Shown: positions 53,291 through 62,626, numbered from the stretch's first letter. The stretch is 64,000 bases of DNA from Clostridia bacterium (GCA_017546165.1 JAFYXL010000033.1:1-64000); one strand, 5' to 3'. The notes: generated from the letters alone by a model not told the origin. A program made the numbers and translations.

Positions 53291-54501
53291 AGAACTGTGG
53301 AATTGATATAATAGAAATATCGCGTATTGAAGATGCGATTAAAAAGAATCCTGCTTTTTTGGAAAAGGTCTTTTCCCGAGAGGAAATAGAATATTTCAAT
53401 GAAAAGGGCAGAAACTTTCAGTCCTTAGCCGGCTTTTTTGCGGCAAAAGAGGCTTTTTCAAAGTATATGGGGACGGGAATTTCGGGCTTCAAACTCTGCG
53501 AAATTTCGGTTGGACATAAAGAGTCCGGCGAGCCGTTTTTATCATTTAGGGGCAAGAAGATGGACGTGTCACTTAGTATTTCTCACAATAAGACTACGGC
53601 AGTTGCGGTGGTGTGTGGGACTGATGACTTTATTGAAACACCTTTGAAAGATGAAATGAAGAAGCTTTTGCCTAAACGGGAGAAGAATTCAAACAAAGGC
53701 GATTTTGGCAGGGTCTTAGTTATTGCAGGTTCTTGTGGTATGACAGGGGCAGCCGTGCTTTCTGCATATTCAGCCCTAAGGACGGGCAGTGGTCTTGTGA
53801 CATTAGCAACGGCGGATAGCGAAAGAAGTATTGCAGCCGGTTTTCACCCCGAAATTATGACATATGGACTATGCTGTGAAAATGGTATAATCAAGGCATG
53901 CGCATTAAGGGATATATTAAAGTTAAGCAGGGATAAGGATGCAGTTGTGTTTGGGCCCGGCATAGGTCAAAGCAATGAGTTGATTGTTGTCCTTGAAGAA
54001 CTGATGAAAAATTATACAGGCAAGCTCCTTGTTGATGCTGACGGACTCAATATTCTTGCCAAGCGGCTTGAAATGCTTAGCGAAAAGACCTGCAAGATTG
54101 TGCTTACACCGCATCCCGGCGAGATGTCACGGCTTACAGGATTATCCGTAGATGAAATTCAAAAAAACCGAAAAGCGGTGGCTTGGGATTTTGCCAAAAG
54201 GTATGGTGTTTGCCTTGTTCTCAAAGGGTATGAAACAGTTGTGGCAGAAAAAGACAGAGAAGTATATATAAACCAAACAGGCAACCCGGGAATGGCCACT
54301 GCCGGAACGGGAGATGTTTTGTCAGGTGTTATTGCTTCCCTTATGGGGCAGGGACTTGAATGCTTTGATGCGTCCAGGTTAGGCGTGTATATCCACGGCC
54401 TTGCAGGGGATTTAGCCAAGAACTGTTTTGGAGAGTACGGGATGGTTGCCTCTGATGTGATGAGCAAAATACCTGAGGTCATAAGATATATTTCAAAGTG
54501 A
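53287..54501 (+). CDS. Fusion of holo-ACP synthase (AcpS) and NAD(P)HX dehydratase (NnrD)
   Basis: The 404-residue protein joins two enzymes. Residues 1-111 are AcpS, which puts the phosphopantetheine arm on acyl carrier protein: GIDIIEISRIE with the metal-binding Asp, FFAAKEAFSKY and SISHN. Residues about 116-404 are the NnrD/YjeF C-terminal carbohydrate-kinase fold, which repairs hydrated NAD(P)H: VIAGSCGMTGAA, RTGSGLVTLA, TPHPGEMSRL and TAGTGDVLSGVIAS (catalytic Asp). The epimerase domain (NnrE) is absent. There is no stop or frameshift at the junction (about 111-135). Confidence 0.9.
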   Translation: MKNCGIDIIEISRIEDAIKKNPAFLEKVFSREEIEYFNEKGRNFQSLAGFFAAKEAFSKYMGTGISGFKLCEISVGHKESGEPFLSFRGKKMDVSLSISHNKTTAVAVVCGTDDFIETPLKDEMKKLLPKREKNSNKGDFGRVLVIAGSCGMTGAAVLSAYSALRTGSGLVTLATADSERSIAAGFHPEIMTYGLCCENGIIKACALRDILKLSRDKDAVVFGPGIGQSNELIVVLEELMKNYTGKLLVDADGLNILAKRLEMLSEKTCKIVLTPHPGEMSRLTGLSVDEIQKNRKAVAWDFAKRYGVCLVLKGYETVVAEKDREVYINQTGNPGMATAGTGDVLSGVIASLMGQGLECFDASRLGVYIHGLAGDLAKNCFGEYGMVASDVMSKIPEVIRYISK

Positions 54502-54533
54502 TTGGACTTACAATAGTGGTTTTAAAAAATATT

Positions 54534-54556
54534 GAGAAGTTGCTTTGTAACTTCTC
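54534..54556 (+). other. Hairpin before the lipoprotein gene
   Basis: An 8-bp perfect stem (GAGAAGTT/AACTTCTC, loop 54542-54548), extended by outer A/T pairs with a bulge. No T-run follows, so it is not a classic terminator; it ends about 30 bases before the start codon and might affect translation. Confidence 0.45.
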
Positions 54557-54585
54557 TGCAATATATTTATGAAAAGGGGCAGAAA

Positions 54586-55203
54586 ATGAAAAAAAGTATA
54601 ATTGCAACAATGTTTGCACTTGTACTTACGACAAGCCTTTTTGGTTGTGGTGAGAAGTCTCAGCATGACATATACAAGGAGATATACAAAAGATACAGCA
54701 ATATGGAGTCATTTTATGCTGCAGCAACCGTTACGGTAAGAAGTGATAAGTCAGAAAGTGTGTATTCAGTAAGGCAATTTTATGAGCAACCTGACAAATT
54801 TGCGTTTTTCGTGGATTCCCCCGAAGAAGTGGCCGGAAGCGGCTACGTGGCAAGGGGTGGCGAGTTCAAACTGAAGTCAGGCACAGGCAGTGACTTTGAT
54901 ACAAAAGTTGCCTTCCCTGACAGTAAAAATTATATGTTCCTCTGTGACTTTTTTGAGGAATACTACAAGAGCGAGGAAACATCTGTAGTGGCGGATAATG
55001 GCATAGGCACAGACAAAACGGTGATGAGCTGCTTTATGTCAGACAAAAACCCAAAAAGGTTTATGCAAAGCCTGACAGTTGATAGCCAAACATATATCCC
55101 CCTTACTTTGACCACTTATGACATTGACAAAAATCCTGTGATTGAGGTCAGTTTCAATGACTTCAAACGCAATGCGAAGATTGACCAAAGAATATTTAAT
55201 TAA
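54586..55203 (+). CDS. GerS-like / LolA-fold lipoprotein
   Basis: From ATG 54586 this is a 205-residue lipoprotein: signal peptide with lipobox LFGC (Cys about residue 21), then a beta-rich domain of the LolA/outer-membrane-lipoprotein-sorting type (YKRYSNMESFYAAATVTV, VRQFYEQPDKFAF, KNPKRFMQSLTVDSQTYIPLTLTTYD). In C. difficile the germination lipoprotein GerS has this fold and is co-transcribed with alr2; here too the next gene is alr. The GerS function is inferred from fold and neighbour only. AAAGGGG precedes the ATG. Confidence 0.8.
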   Translation: MKKSIIATMFALVLTTSLFGCGEKSQHDIYKEIYKRYSNMESFYAAATVTVRSDKSESVYSVRQFYEQPDKFAFFVDSPEEVAGSGYVARGGEFKLKSGTGSDFDTKVAFPDSKNYMFLCDFFEEYYKSEETSVVADNGIGTDKTVMSCFMSDKNPKRFMQSLTVDSQTYIPLTLTTYDIDKNPVIEVSFNDFKRNAKIDQRIFN

Positions 55204-55221
55204 TAGGAGTTAAAGGGTAAT

Positions 55222-56418
55222 ATGAACAACACGCAAAGGGCCTGGGCAGAAATCGATCTGGATAATATAGCCCAAAATGTGAGGGAAATAAAAAAACGCC
55301 TTAAATCCGGAGTGAGATTTATGGGCGTGGTAAAAGCCGATGCCTATGGGCACGGGGTGAGAGAAACCGCGAAGACTATTTTGGAAAACGGCGCGGATTG
55401 TCTTGCTGTTGCCTTTATCGATGAGGCGGTCCAACTCCGCAAAACGGGTATAACAGTTCCGATACTGATACTTGGCAACTCGGCAGAATCTTCTGTTGAT
55501 GAATTGCTTGAATACCAAATTACTCCTGCAGTTTTTACCCAAGACTTTGCCAAAGCTCTTTCAAGACGTGCAAGTGAGCTTGGCAAAACCGCAAAGATAC
55601 ACATCAAGGTAGATACCGGAATGCATAGAATTGGATTTTTATATGGTTCCAGTGATGAGGAAAAGACGGCTACAGTTAAAAAAATAATTGAAATTTCCAA
55701 ACTTCCCAATATCGAAATTGAGGGACTGTTTACACATCTTTCAACCTCTGATGAGGCAGATACAGAGTACACATATGACCAGTATAATCGGTTTATGGAA
55801 CTTAATCAAAGACTTTTGGACGGGGGCCTTTCGGTACATATCAGGCATATTGCAAACAGCGCTGCCCTTGTGAGATTTCCGGAACTTCAGCTTGATATGG
55901 TTCGCGCCGGCGTGATTATGTACGGTATGTATCCGTCAAGGGATGTGGATTATAATGACCTTAAACTAAAACCTGCAATGAAGTTTAAGACCCGTGTCAT
56001 AAATGTAAAAGATGTTAAACCCGGGGCAGGGATAAGCTATGGAAGAAGCTATGTTACCGACAGTGTGAAAAAGATTGCAACCATTGCTGTTGGTTATGCC
56101 GATGGATATTCCCGGATACTTTCGGGCAAGGCTGATATCATAGTAGATGGAGTCAAGGTAAGGCAGCTAGGAAGAATTTGTATGGATCAATGTATGATTG
56201 ATGTAACAACTGTCAATAATATAAATATCGGTGACGAAGTTACCTTGTTTGGCGAAAGCTGTGGATGCAATATCCCAATTGAGGATGTTGCGGACAAAAT
56301 GGGTACTATTAATTATGAGATTGCCTGCATTGTGGGCAAACGCATTCCCCGTATTTATATCAAAGACGGCAAACCGGCAAAGAGTGTGAATTATCTTTTG
56401 CCGGAAGAAGGCGAGTAA
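55222..56418 (+). CDS. alr: Alanine racemase
   Basis: Alr interconverts L- and D-alanine for peptidoglycan. The 398-residue PLP enzyme has MGVVKADAYGHG (Schiff-base Lys 38), HIKVDTGMHRIGF, RAGVIMYGMYPS and the C-terminal beta domain with GISYGRSYVT (catalytic Tyr) and RICMDQCMIDVT. AGGAG and AAAGGG sites precede the ATG. It lies between a GerS-like gene and a MazEF-type pair, the order known from clostridial alr loci. Confidence 0.96.
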   Translation: MNNTQRAWAEIDLDNIAQNVREIKKRLKSGVRFMGVVKADAYGHGVRETAKTILENGADCLAVAFIDEAVQLRKTGITVPILILGNSAESSVDELLEYQITPAVFTQDFAKALSRRASELGKTAKIHIKVDTGMHRIGFLYGSSDEEKTATVKKIIEISKLPNIEIEGLFTHLSTSDEADTEYTYDQYNRFMELNQRLLDGGLSVHIRHIANSAALVRFPELQLDMVRAGVIMYGMYPSRDVDYNDLKLKPAMKFKTRVINVKDVKPGAGISYGRSYVTDSVKKIATIAVGYADGYSRILSGKADIIVDGVKVRQLGRICMDQCMIDVTTVNNINIGDEVTLFGESCGCNIPIEDVADKMGTINYEIACIVGKRIPRIYIKDGKPAKSVNYLLPEEGE

Positions 56419-56518
56419 ATACTACATAGGAAATTTAGTAAAAGAGGTATTTAACATTCGCCAAAATCACAAACTCTGCGTAAGATGTTAGTAGGTTGAT
56501 ATTGGGGAGGTGCACAAT

Positions 56519-56716
56519 ATGAATTCAAAAGTTTTGGAAAAGGCAGAAATGGATTCATATGAGAGAGATAATGGTCTCAAAAAGTGCCTTGAATCCGGTT
56601 ACAAGGAAATGTCCCGAATCAATCTGAGTTTGGCAGAGGAGGCCGTGGCTTCGGACAATGAGGCTCAGCTCCTTGCAGAACAAAACTTGCGGAGCGTGAA
56701 TTTAAGTGATAGTTAA
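56519..56716 (+). CDS. MazE-type antitoxin lacking a DNA-binding domain
   Basis: The 65-residue protein has [23 protein letters not shown], resembling the C-terminal toxin-wrapping part of Firmicute MazE/EndoAI antitoxins. The N-terminal ribbon-helix-helix is missing: only about 20 residues precede this part and none resemble it. The start ATG has GGGGAGG at 56504-56510. The stop overlaps the toxin start by 11 bases. It may inhibit MazF without binding DNA; that is inference. Confidence 0.75.
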   Translation: MNSKVLEKAEMDSYERDNGLKKCLESGYKEMSRINLSLAEEAVASDNEAQLLAEQNLRSVNLSDS

Positions 56717-57050
56717 AAGAGGAGACATTTATTATGCAGATTTAAGCCCTGTGGTAGGTTCGGAACAGGGCGGCGTGAGGCCGGTACTTATAATCCAAAA
56801 TGATATAGGCAATAAGTATAGTCCTACGGTTATTGCAACAGCCATTACTTCCCAGATAAATAAGGCAAAAATGCCCACCCATATTGAACTTGATGCCAAT
56901 GAATATGGACTTTCAAAGGATTCGGTGGTGCTTGCTGAACAGATACGAACCATTGACAAACGGAGATTAAAAGAAAAAATAGGGCATCTCGATGACAATT
57001 TGATGAATCGTGTCAATGAGGCTCTTGAAATAAGTTTTGGACTTTTGTGA
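56706..57050 (+). CDS. MazF/NdoA-family mRNA interferase toxin
   Basis: The 114-residue protein matches Firmicute MazF/Ndo[63 protein letters not shown]. MazF cleaves mRNA at short sites (UACAU for B. subtilis NdoA); the site here is unknown. It starts with GTG inside the antitoxin gene. Near-perfect family fit and intact catalytic Arg/Thr residues indicate an active toxin. Confidence 0.93.
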   Translation: MIVKRGDIYYADLSPVVGSEQGGVRPVLIIQNDIGNKYSPTVIATAITSQINKAKMPTHIELDANEYGLSKDSVVLAEQIRTIDKRRLKEKIGHLDDNLMNRVNEALEISFGLL

Positions 57051-57073
57051 AAAATTTGTAAGAGGTGAACTTT

Positions 57074-57544
57074 ATGAAAAAGAGAATAAGCAAGACAAAG
57101 ATTGTGGCGGCGGTTTTGTGCTTGGCATCAGCTTTCACTGTTGTGTTGGCAGAACCGGGCGGAACTGATGATCCGCTGATTTCAAAGTCATATATTGAAA
57201 ATGTGCTTATGCCGCAGATTAAGGAGTATGTTGAAACAAAGATAAGCCAGGTGAATTCCGGCGGAGGAACACAAACTGCTTCAAGTTTCAAGGTTGTAAA
57301 TATGACATCAGGACAGAAGCTGATTTGCGATGCGGGAGCAGAGCTTATTTTGAGAATGGGCAGTGCAGACATAATTGCCACTGAAAAAGGAGGTCTTGCA
57401 GACACTACTGCAGGATTTGACCTGGCAAACGGCACACAAATGCCATCAAATCATCTGCTTATTGTTCCTGTTGCCGATGGCAGAGGAATGGTTGCAAAAA
57501 ATGATGTAATCGTTATGGTAAAAGGCGGATACACAATAAAGTAG
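57074..57544 (+). CDS. Secreted small protein of unknown function
   Basis: From ATG 57074 (AGAGGTGA upstream) this 156-residue protein has a signal peptide (about 1-25; KIVAAVLCLASAFTVVLA) and then DPLISKSYIENVLMPQIK, a Gly/Ser linker, and a beta-rich domain with GQKLICDAGAELILRMG and NHLLIVPVADGRGMVAK. I recall similar proteins in many Clostridia but know no name or function. The mazF stop is 24 bases upstream, so it may be in that operon. The signal peptide has no lipobox Cys, so it is secreted or wall-associated. Confidence 0.8.
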   Translation: MKKRISKTKIVAAVLCLASAFTVVLAEPGGTDDPLISKSYIENVLMPQIKEYVETKISQVNSGGGTQTASSFKVVNMTSGQKLICDAGAELILRMGSADIIATEKGGLADTTAGFDLANGTQMPSNHLLIVPVADGRGMVAKNDVIVMVKGGYTIK

Positions 57545-57557
57545 CGCGGTTAAAATT

Positions 57558-57594
57558 AAATGGGTTGCAACATATGTTGCAACCCATTTTTTGC
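57558..57594. terminator. Bidirectional terminator between the secreted protein gene and ispE
   Basis: A perfect 32-base palindrome (57558-57589, core GGGTTGCAACAT) flanked by A-runs and T-runs. Confidence 0.85.
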
Positions 57595-57599
57595 TTTTA

Positions 57600-58454
57600 T
57601 CAGGCAAGATATACCTGGCGTGTGAGTTTTTTAAGTTCCTTTGCAGCAGAGCCTGCCAAGACTTTATCCATAAATACACCAAATACTGATGAGCCGCTTC
57701 CGCTCATTAGTGAATATACCGCACCGTGTTTCTTCATTATTTCTTTATACTGATTGATTTCGGGATATTTGTCCACAACCACAGTTTCAAGCACATTTTT
57801 GCAGGACTTTGCAATAAGTTCGAGGTTCCCTGTTTTGATTCCCTCAATTACCGACTTGGTATCAGGGTGAGGCGTTTTTTCGTCAAGAAGCAGATTCTTA
57901 TAAACAAAGGGTGTTGAAATGCCATATTTAGGCTTTGCAATAAGAATAGTTACGTTCTTAAGGGTGGGTAAAGGTGAGAGGATTTCCCCAATACCTGTAG
58001 CAAGCATACAGCCACCATAAAGGAAGAAAGGTACATCTGCGCCGATTTTCGCGGCAAGATTGGACAGTTCTTTTGAAGACAAAGGGTTTAAGGTCAGTTT
58101 ATTAAGTGCAAGAAGTGTACCTGCCGCGTCTGAAGAGCCGCCGCCAAGACCGGCACCTACAGGAATATTCTTTTTAATACAGATTTCAACTTTACCGGTG
58201 ATATTCGCTTTTTCCAGAAAAAGCCTGGTGGCTTTCGCGCAGAGATTGCGATCATCTGTGGGGATAAATCCGCTGTCGGTTGAAATTGTCAACTTGTTTT
58301 CAGGGACGGATTCAAAGCTTATATCAAGAATATCAAAGAGTTTTACTGTGTGCATAATCATTTCAAGATTATGGTAGCCGTCCTCCCTGCGATTAACCAC
58401 ATCAAGGGAGAGATTAATTTTTGCGGGACACTTGATTTTGAGTGATTTTTTCAT
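57600..58454 (-). CDS. ispE: IspE, CDP-methylerythritol kinase
   Basis: IspE phosphorylates CDP-ME in the non-mevalonate isoprenoid pathway. The 284-residue GHMP kinase has CPAKINLSLDVVNRREDGYHNLEM, the ATP-binding PVGAGLGGGSSDAAG (about residues 92-106) and the C-terminal SLMSGSGSSVFGVF. Isoprenoids supply the lipid carriers for lipid II and glycans, so this fits the wall genes around it. It lies downstream of the MATE gene on the minus strand. Confidence 0.95.
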   Translation of the reverse strand: MKKSLKIKCPAKINLSLDVVNRREDGYHNLEMIMHTVKLFDILDISFESVPENKLTISTDSGFIPTDDRNLCAKATRLFLEKANITGKVEICIKKNIPVGAGLGGGSSDAAGTLLALNKLTLNPLSSKELSNLAAKIGADVPFFLYGGCMLATGIGEILSPLPTLKNVTILIAKPKYGISTPFVYKNLLLDEKTPHPDTKSVIEGIKTGNLELIAKSCKNVLETVVVDKYPEINQYKEIMKKHGAVYSLMSGSGSSVFGVFMDKVLAGSAAKELKKLTRQVYLA

Positions 58455-58520
58455 AAAAATTCAATCCTTGATTTTATAAAAATGCGGGGAGATATCAAAA
58501 CTCTGATTCCCCTCTGAAAT

Positions 58521-59858
58521 TTATTTCCCTAATTTTTTGAGAGCACAGTTTGTCCATATGGTCGCAACTGTGGCTGCAAGCACATCAGATACAGGCTGTG
58601 CATAGAAAATACCGTTAAGACCGAAATAGTGTGACATTATAAACAAGGCAGGGATAAGAAACAGACATTGTCGTGAAAGACTCAAGAAAGTAGCTGCTTT
58701 TGGTTTGTTTATATATTGGAAGTAGTTTGAGTATATTATCTGTGCACCCACCACGGGCAGAGCAAGGGAGTTGACGTTAAGTGCCTGTTTGCCAAGCTTG
58801 ATAAGCTCAGGTGATGAATTGAAGGCACGGACAATCTGCTCCGGGAACCTATGAATAAGGATAAAGCTAAGTACCACCAAAACGGTGGCTGAAAGCACAC
58901 CGTACTTCATAGTTTTTCGGACACGGTCATATTTCCTTGCCCCATAGTTATAGCCCACAATTGGCTGGACACCTTGGTTTATACCAAAGATTGGCATAAT
59001 GGCAATGGTCATTGCGCTGTTATATACAGAAAAAGCCGAAACAGCTATGTCTCCCCCATAAGCCATTAAAAGATTGTTGTAGATAATGTTAACACTTGCC
59101 ATAGCAAGCTGAACAAGGGCAGGGGAGAGCCCAATGAACATAGTCTTTGCCATAAGCGAAAAGTCGGGGCGGTAGCCTTTGAAGTTAAGGCGGATATTAC
59201 TTTTTTGGGTAAAGTAATAAAGGACCCATACCATTGTAGCAAGTTGCCCCAAAACTGTAGCAATAGCAACACCCGATACCCCAAGGCGAACAATCATTGT
59301 TAAAAGCCAGTCAAGAACTATGTTGGTAATAGCACCTGCAAGCATTGTTATCATTGCCATTTTGGGACTGCCGTCGGAACGGATTATGGCATTAAGAGCA
59401 AAGCCGATACCCTGAAAAACAGAGCCCAAAAGAACGATGCTCATATATTCCCGGGCATAGTCCATAATCTGACCGTAAGGGGTTCCAAACATTTTAAGGA
59501 GCGGTTCTAAAAATATGTAGCTTAATACTGCAACGATAATTTCAAGTACTCCTGCAAAAACGCACACGTTGGCAAGTATTTTTTCGGCTCTTTGTTTGTT
59601 GCCTTCGCCAAGGCTGATTGCAACCAGAGATGTGCCACCAAGACCTACCAGCATAGCCACGGCCATAATGGCGGTCATAAAAGGGAATGCAAAGGACAGG
59701 GCAGCAAGGGCTTTGTCCCCTACTGCCTGACCTACAAAGATTCTATCAACTATATTATAAATAGCATTTACTATCATACCCAGGATAGCCGGCGCGGAGA
59801 AACTCCAAAGAAGCTTTCCGATTGACTCTTCCCCAAGTCTTTTTGTTCTGTCGTCCAT
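58521..59858 (-). CDS. MATE-family efflux transporter
   Basis: The 445-residue protein has 12 membrane segments in two halves and MATE signatures: LLWSFSAPAILGMIVNAIYNIVDRIFVG at the start, SLGEGNKQRAEKIL, and GINQGVQPIVGYNYGARKYDRV in the second half. MATE pumps export drugs or metabolites with Na+ or H+. AAGGAA precedes the ATG. It starts 12 bases after the ftsH stop, so it probably reads from the ftsH promoter. Substrate unknown. Confidence 0.92.
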   Translation of the reverse strand: MDDRTKRLGEESIGKLLWSFSAPAILGMIVNAIYNIVDRIFVGQAVGDKALAALSFAFPFMTAIMAVAMLVGLGGTSLVAISLGEGNKQRAEKILANVCVFAGVLEIIVAVLSYIFLEPLLKMFGTPYGQIMDYAREYMSIVLLGSVFQGIGFALNAIIRSDGSPKMAMITMLAGAITNIVLDWLLTMIVRLGVSGVAIATVLGQLATMVWVLYYFTQKSNIRLNFKGYRPDFSLMAKTMFIGLSPALVQLAMASVNIIYNNLLMAYGGDIAVSAFSVYNSAMTIAIMPIFGINQGVQPIVGYNYGARKYDRVRKTMKYGVLSATVLVVLSFILIHRFPEQIVRAFNSSPELIKLGKQALNVNSLALPVVGAQIIYSNYFQYINKPKAATFLSLSRQCLFLIPALFIMSHYFGLNGIFYAQPVSDVLAATVATIWTNCALKKLGK

Positions 59859-59870
59859 CTGAAAAATTCC

Positions 59871-61736
59871 TTAATCTGTAGTGATTTCTATATTTTTGGA
59901 TTCCTCTGTTGATGTGCTAATATCAACACTTTCGGCAAACAATGTTTCAAATTCTTCGGCATCAACTTTTTCCTTTTCGAGCAGAAGCTCTGCTGTTGCC
60001 TTAACCTTGTCACTTTGTGCAGACAATATCTTTGAACAATCCTCATAAGCCTTATCGATAATGTTTTTGATTTCAGCGTCAATTTTTGCGGCAACCGCCT
60101 CACTGTAATCTTTTGTGTGACCAAAGTCGCGGCCGATAAATACTTCATCGTTGCTGCTGCCAAAAGTACGGGTTCCAAGCTCATCACTCATACCATATTT
60201 GACAACCATATTTTTGGCAATGGCAGTTGCACGTTCGATATCGTTTGATGCACCTGTGCTGATGTCGTCCAGGAAGAGTTTTTCGGCTACTCTGCCGCCC
60301 AAAAGCGAAACGATTTCCTCACACATTTCGGTTTTTGATGTGTATGAGGTATCCTCTTTCGGGAGTGACAATGTGTATCCGCCGGCTCTTCCACGGGGTA
60401 TAATCGAAATCTGGTGCACACGGTTCTGTGTAGGCAGCATTTTTGATACAACTGCGTGACCTGCCTCGTGATAAGCTGTAAGTTTGCGTTCCTTTTCGGT
60501 TACAACACGGGTCTTCTTTTCAGGACCGGCGATAACCTTCATAATAGATTCTTCAAGGTCAAACATTGTGATTTCCTTTTGGCCGTTCTTTGCGGCCCTG
60601 AGGGCGGCTTCGTTAACAAGGTTTTCAAGGTCTGCACCGGTGAAACCGACTGTTGTTTTTGCAAGGACATCAAGCTTGACATCTTCTGCCAGGGGCTTGC
60701 CTTTTGAGTGGACTTTCAGGATTTCCTCTCTGCCTTTTACATCCGGGGCGTCAACCAGAACCTGACGGTCAAATCGACCGGGACGAAGAAGCGCACTGTC
60801 CAGTATATCGGGGCGGTTTGTTGCAGCGATTACTATTACGCCTTCGTTAATTGAAAAGCCGTCCATTTCTACAAGCAATTGGTTGAGGGTTTGCTCTCTT
60901 TCATCGTGGCCACCGCCAAGGCCTGCGCCACGCTGACGGCCTACGGCATCAATTTCGTCTATAAAGATAATGCAGGGTGATGATTTTTTAGCCTGTTCAA
61001 AAAGGTCACGCACACGTGATGCACCCACACCTACAAACATTTCCACAAAGTCTGAACCGGAAATAGAGAAGAATGGCACACCGGCCTCTCCTGCAACTGC
61101 TTTTGCAAGCAATGTCTTACCTGTTCCCGGAGGGCCCACAAGAAGGAATCCTTTTGGAATTCTTGCGCCCAGTTCACGGAATTTTTGAGGGTTTTTAAGG
61201 AATTCAACAATTTCCTGAAGCTCTTCCTTTTCCTCGTCTTCGCCTGCTACATCAGCGAAGGTTTTCTTGTTTTTGTCATCAACTGAAAGTCTTGCGCGGC
61301 TTTTTCCAAAGGACATAGCCCCACCCGGACCGCCGCCTTGAGCCTGTTTCATAAAGAATATCCAAAAGACAACCATTATGAGAATAAGTCCAATGGTTGG
61401 CAAAAAGCTGAGCCACCAGGGCGGTGAGGCCGGCTCAGGTGTTGACAAACGCAATGTACCCAGGGCGACCTGACGTTCTATATCCTCACCTACGCTTGCA
61501 TAAATAGCGCCGTAACCCGGGGTCACAACCACAATCTTTGTGCCGTCGCTCAAAGTCGCGGTGGCCTCCGCCTCTACAATTTGAAGGTCTGTAACCTTGC
61601 CCTCTTTAATCATATTAATAAGGTCTGAATACACGTAGTTTACGGGAGTTTCAGGCGTAGAAGTAAGTACAAAAATGGTAAGTATTATTAAAAATAATAC
61701 TAAATAAAAACCTAGTCCTCGCAAATATTTTTTCAA
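59871..61736 (-). CDS. ftsH: FtsH, membrane ATP-dependent zinc protease
   Basis: FtsH degrades misfolded membrane proteins and short-lived regulators. It has two membrane segments (about 8-27 and 113-130) around a 80-residue outer domain, an AAA+ domain with GPPGTGKT (Walker A) and [13 protein letters not shown], the SRH, and the Zn site HEAGH. The start is probably TTG 61736, 8 bases after GGAGG; an upstream ATG (61751) would put the ribosome-binding site inside the gene. The 621-residue length is usual. Confidence 0.96.
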   Translation of the reverse strand: MKKYLRGLGFYLVLFLIILTIFVLTSTPETPVNYVYSDLINMIKEGKVTDLQIVEAEATATLSDGTKIVVVTPGYGAIYASVGEDIERQVALGTLRLSTPEPASPPWWLSFLPTIGLILIMVVFWIFFMKQAQGGGPGGAMSFGKSRARLSVDDKNKKTFADVAGEDEEKEELQEIVEFLKNPQKFRELGARIPKGFLLVGPPGTGKTLLAKAVAGEAGVPFFSISGSDFVEMFVGVGASRVRDLFEQAKKSSPCIIFIDEIDAVGRQRGAGLGGGHDEREQTLNQLLVEMDGFSINEGVIVIAATNRPDILDSALLRPGRFDRQVLVDAPDVKGREEILKVHSKGKPLAEDVKLDVLAKTTVGFTGADLENLVNEAALRAAKNGQKEITMFDLEESIMKVIAGPEKKTRVVTEKERKLTAYHEAGHAVVSKMLPTQNRVHQISIIPRGRAGGYTLSLPKEDTSYTSKTEMCEEIVSLLGGRVAEKLFLDDISTGASNDIERATAIAKNMVVKYGMSDELGTRTFGSSNDEVFIGRDFGHTKDYSEAVAAKIDAEIKNIIDKAYEDCSKILSAQSDKVKATAELLLEKEKVDAEEFETLFAESVDISTSTEESKNIEITTD

Positions 61737-61816
61737 TGCAATGTCCTCCATCTAACAAAATTTCAAACCCGTAATATATACGGAAGAATTTTACAAAAAA
61801 TGCTACATCTTAATAT

Positions 61817-61846
61817 ATCATATTTTAAATTTAAAAACAATAGCAA
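61817..61846 (-). promoter_or_regulatory. Promoter of ftsH
   Basis: Minus strand: TTGCTA (61846-61841), 18-base spacer, TATGAT (61822-61817). Confidence 0.55.
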
Positions 61847-61882
61847 AAGTGAAAAATTCACAAAATTGAAACATTCTTAGTA

Positions 61883-61911
61883 TTGACAAAATATTGAATA
61901 ACAATTACAAT
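61883..61911 (+). promoter_or_regulatory. Promoter of the cyclophilin genes
   Basis: TTGACA (61883-61888), 17-base spacer, TACAAT (61906-61911). It should serve both cyclophilin genes. Confidence 0.8.
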
Positions 61912-61957
61912 TAAATATGTTAGAATTCTTGCGAAAATGAGAGGACAAGCGATTAAA

Positions 61958-62626
61958 ATGAAAAATAATAAAAATTCAAATAAAAAAGCCGCACAAAAGA
62001 AAAAGAATATGTCGTTTAATCAAATATGCGGCAGTATTATTGTGCCGATTGCTGTAGTTGTATTGGCAGCAGGGCTGATAATATTTGGAACAAACAGCGG
62101 CAAGGAGGACAAAAATATGACAGAAGAAAATGTAAAAGTTTTGGTTGAAATGGAAAACGGTGAGGATTTTGTGCTTGAACTTTATCCTGAGTATGCACCT
62201 CAGACAGTTCAAAACTTTGTAGATCTTGTAACAGACGGCTTTTATGACGGTGTTGGCTTTCATAGAGTGGTTGATGGCTTTATGGCCCAAGGTGGTGACC
62301 CTGAGGGAACCGGTATGGGCGGTAGCGGCGTAAATATTCCCGGGGAATTTGCGGCAAACGGTTTTACTCAAAACACACTTTCGCATACAAGAGGTGTGAT
62401 TTCTATGGCTCGTTCACAGGACCCTGACAGTGCATCGAGTCAGTTCTTTATTTGCTACGATGACGCATCATTCCTGGACGGACAGTATGCAGCCTTTGGC
62501 AAAGTGGTTGAGGGTATGGATACAGTTGATGGATTTTTGGATGTTGAAAGAAGCTACAATGCAATGGGAGAGGAAGCGGTTCCTACTCAGCCTATAACAA
62601 TGAAGAAAGTGACTATTATTGAATAG
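61958..62626 (+). CDS. Membrane-anchored cyclophilin peptidyl-prolyl isomerase
   Basis: The 222-residue protein has a basic Lys/Asn-rich N-terminus, one membrane segment (about 27-45), and an extracytoplasmic cyclophilin domain (about 58-222): YPEYAPQTVQNFVDL, GFHRVVDGFMAQGGDP (catalytic Arg), SMARSQDPDSASSQFFI and LDGQYAAFGKV. It speeds folding of exported proteins. ATG 61958 follows GAGAGGA; ATG 61937 has no site. The next gene encodes a close paralogue fused to SLH domains. Confidence 0.93.
   Translation: MKNNKNSNKKAAQKKKNMSFNQICGSIIVPIAVVVLAAGLIIFGTNSGKEDKNMTEENVKVLVEMENGEDFVLELYPEYAPQTVQNFVDLVTDGFYDGVGFHRVVDGFMAQGGDPEGTGMGGSGVNIPGEFAANGFTQNTLSHTRGVISMARSQDPDSASSQFFICYDDASFLDGQYAAFGKVVEGMDTVDGFLDVERSYNAMGEEAVPTQPITMKKVTIIE

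Noticed and set aside
56519-57050. Toxin-antitoxin pair as evidence of a mobile island
   Set aside because: The pair follows alr as in other Firmicutes chromosomes; no mobility genes or base-composition break were seen.
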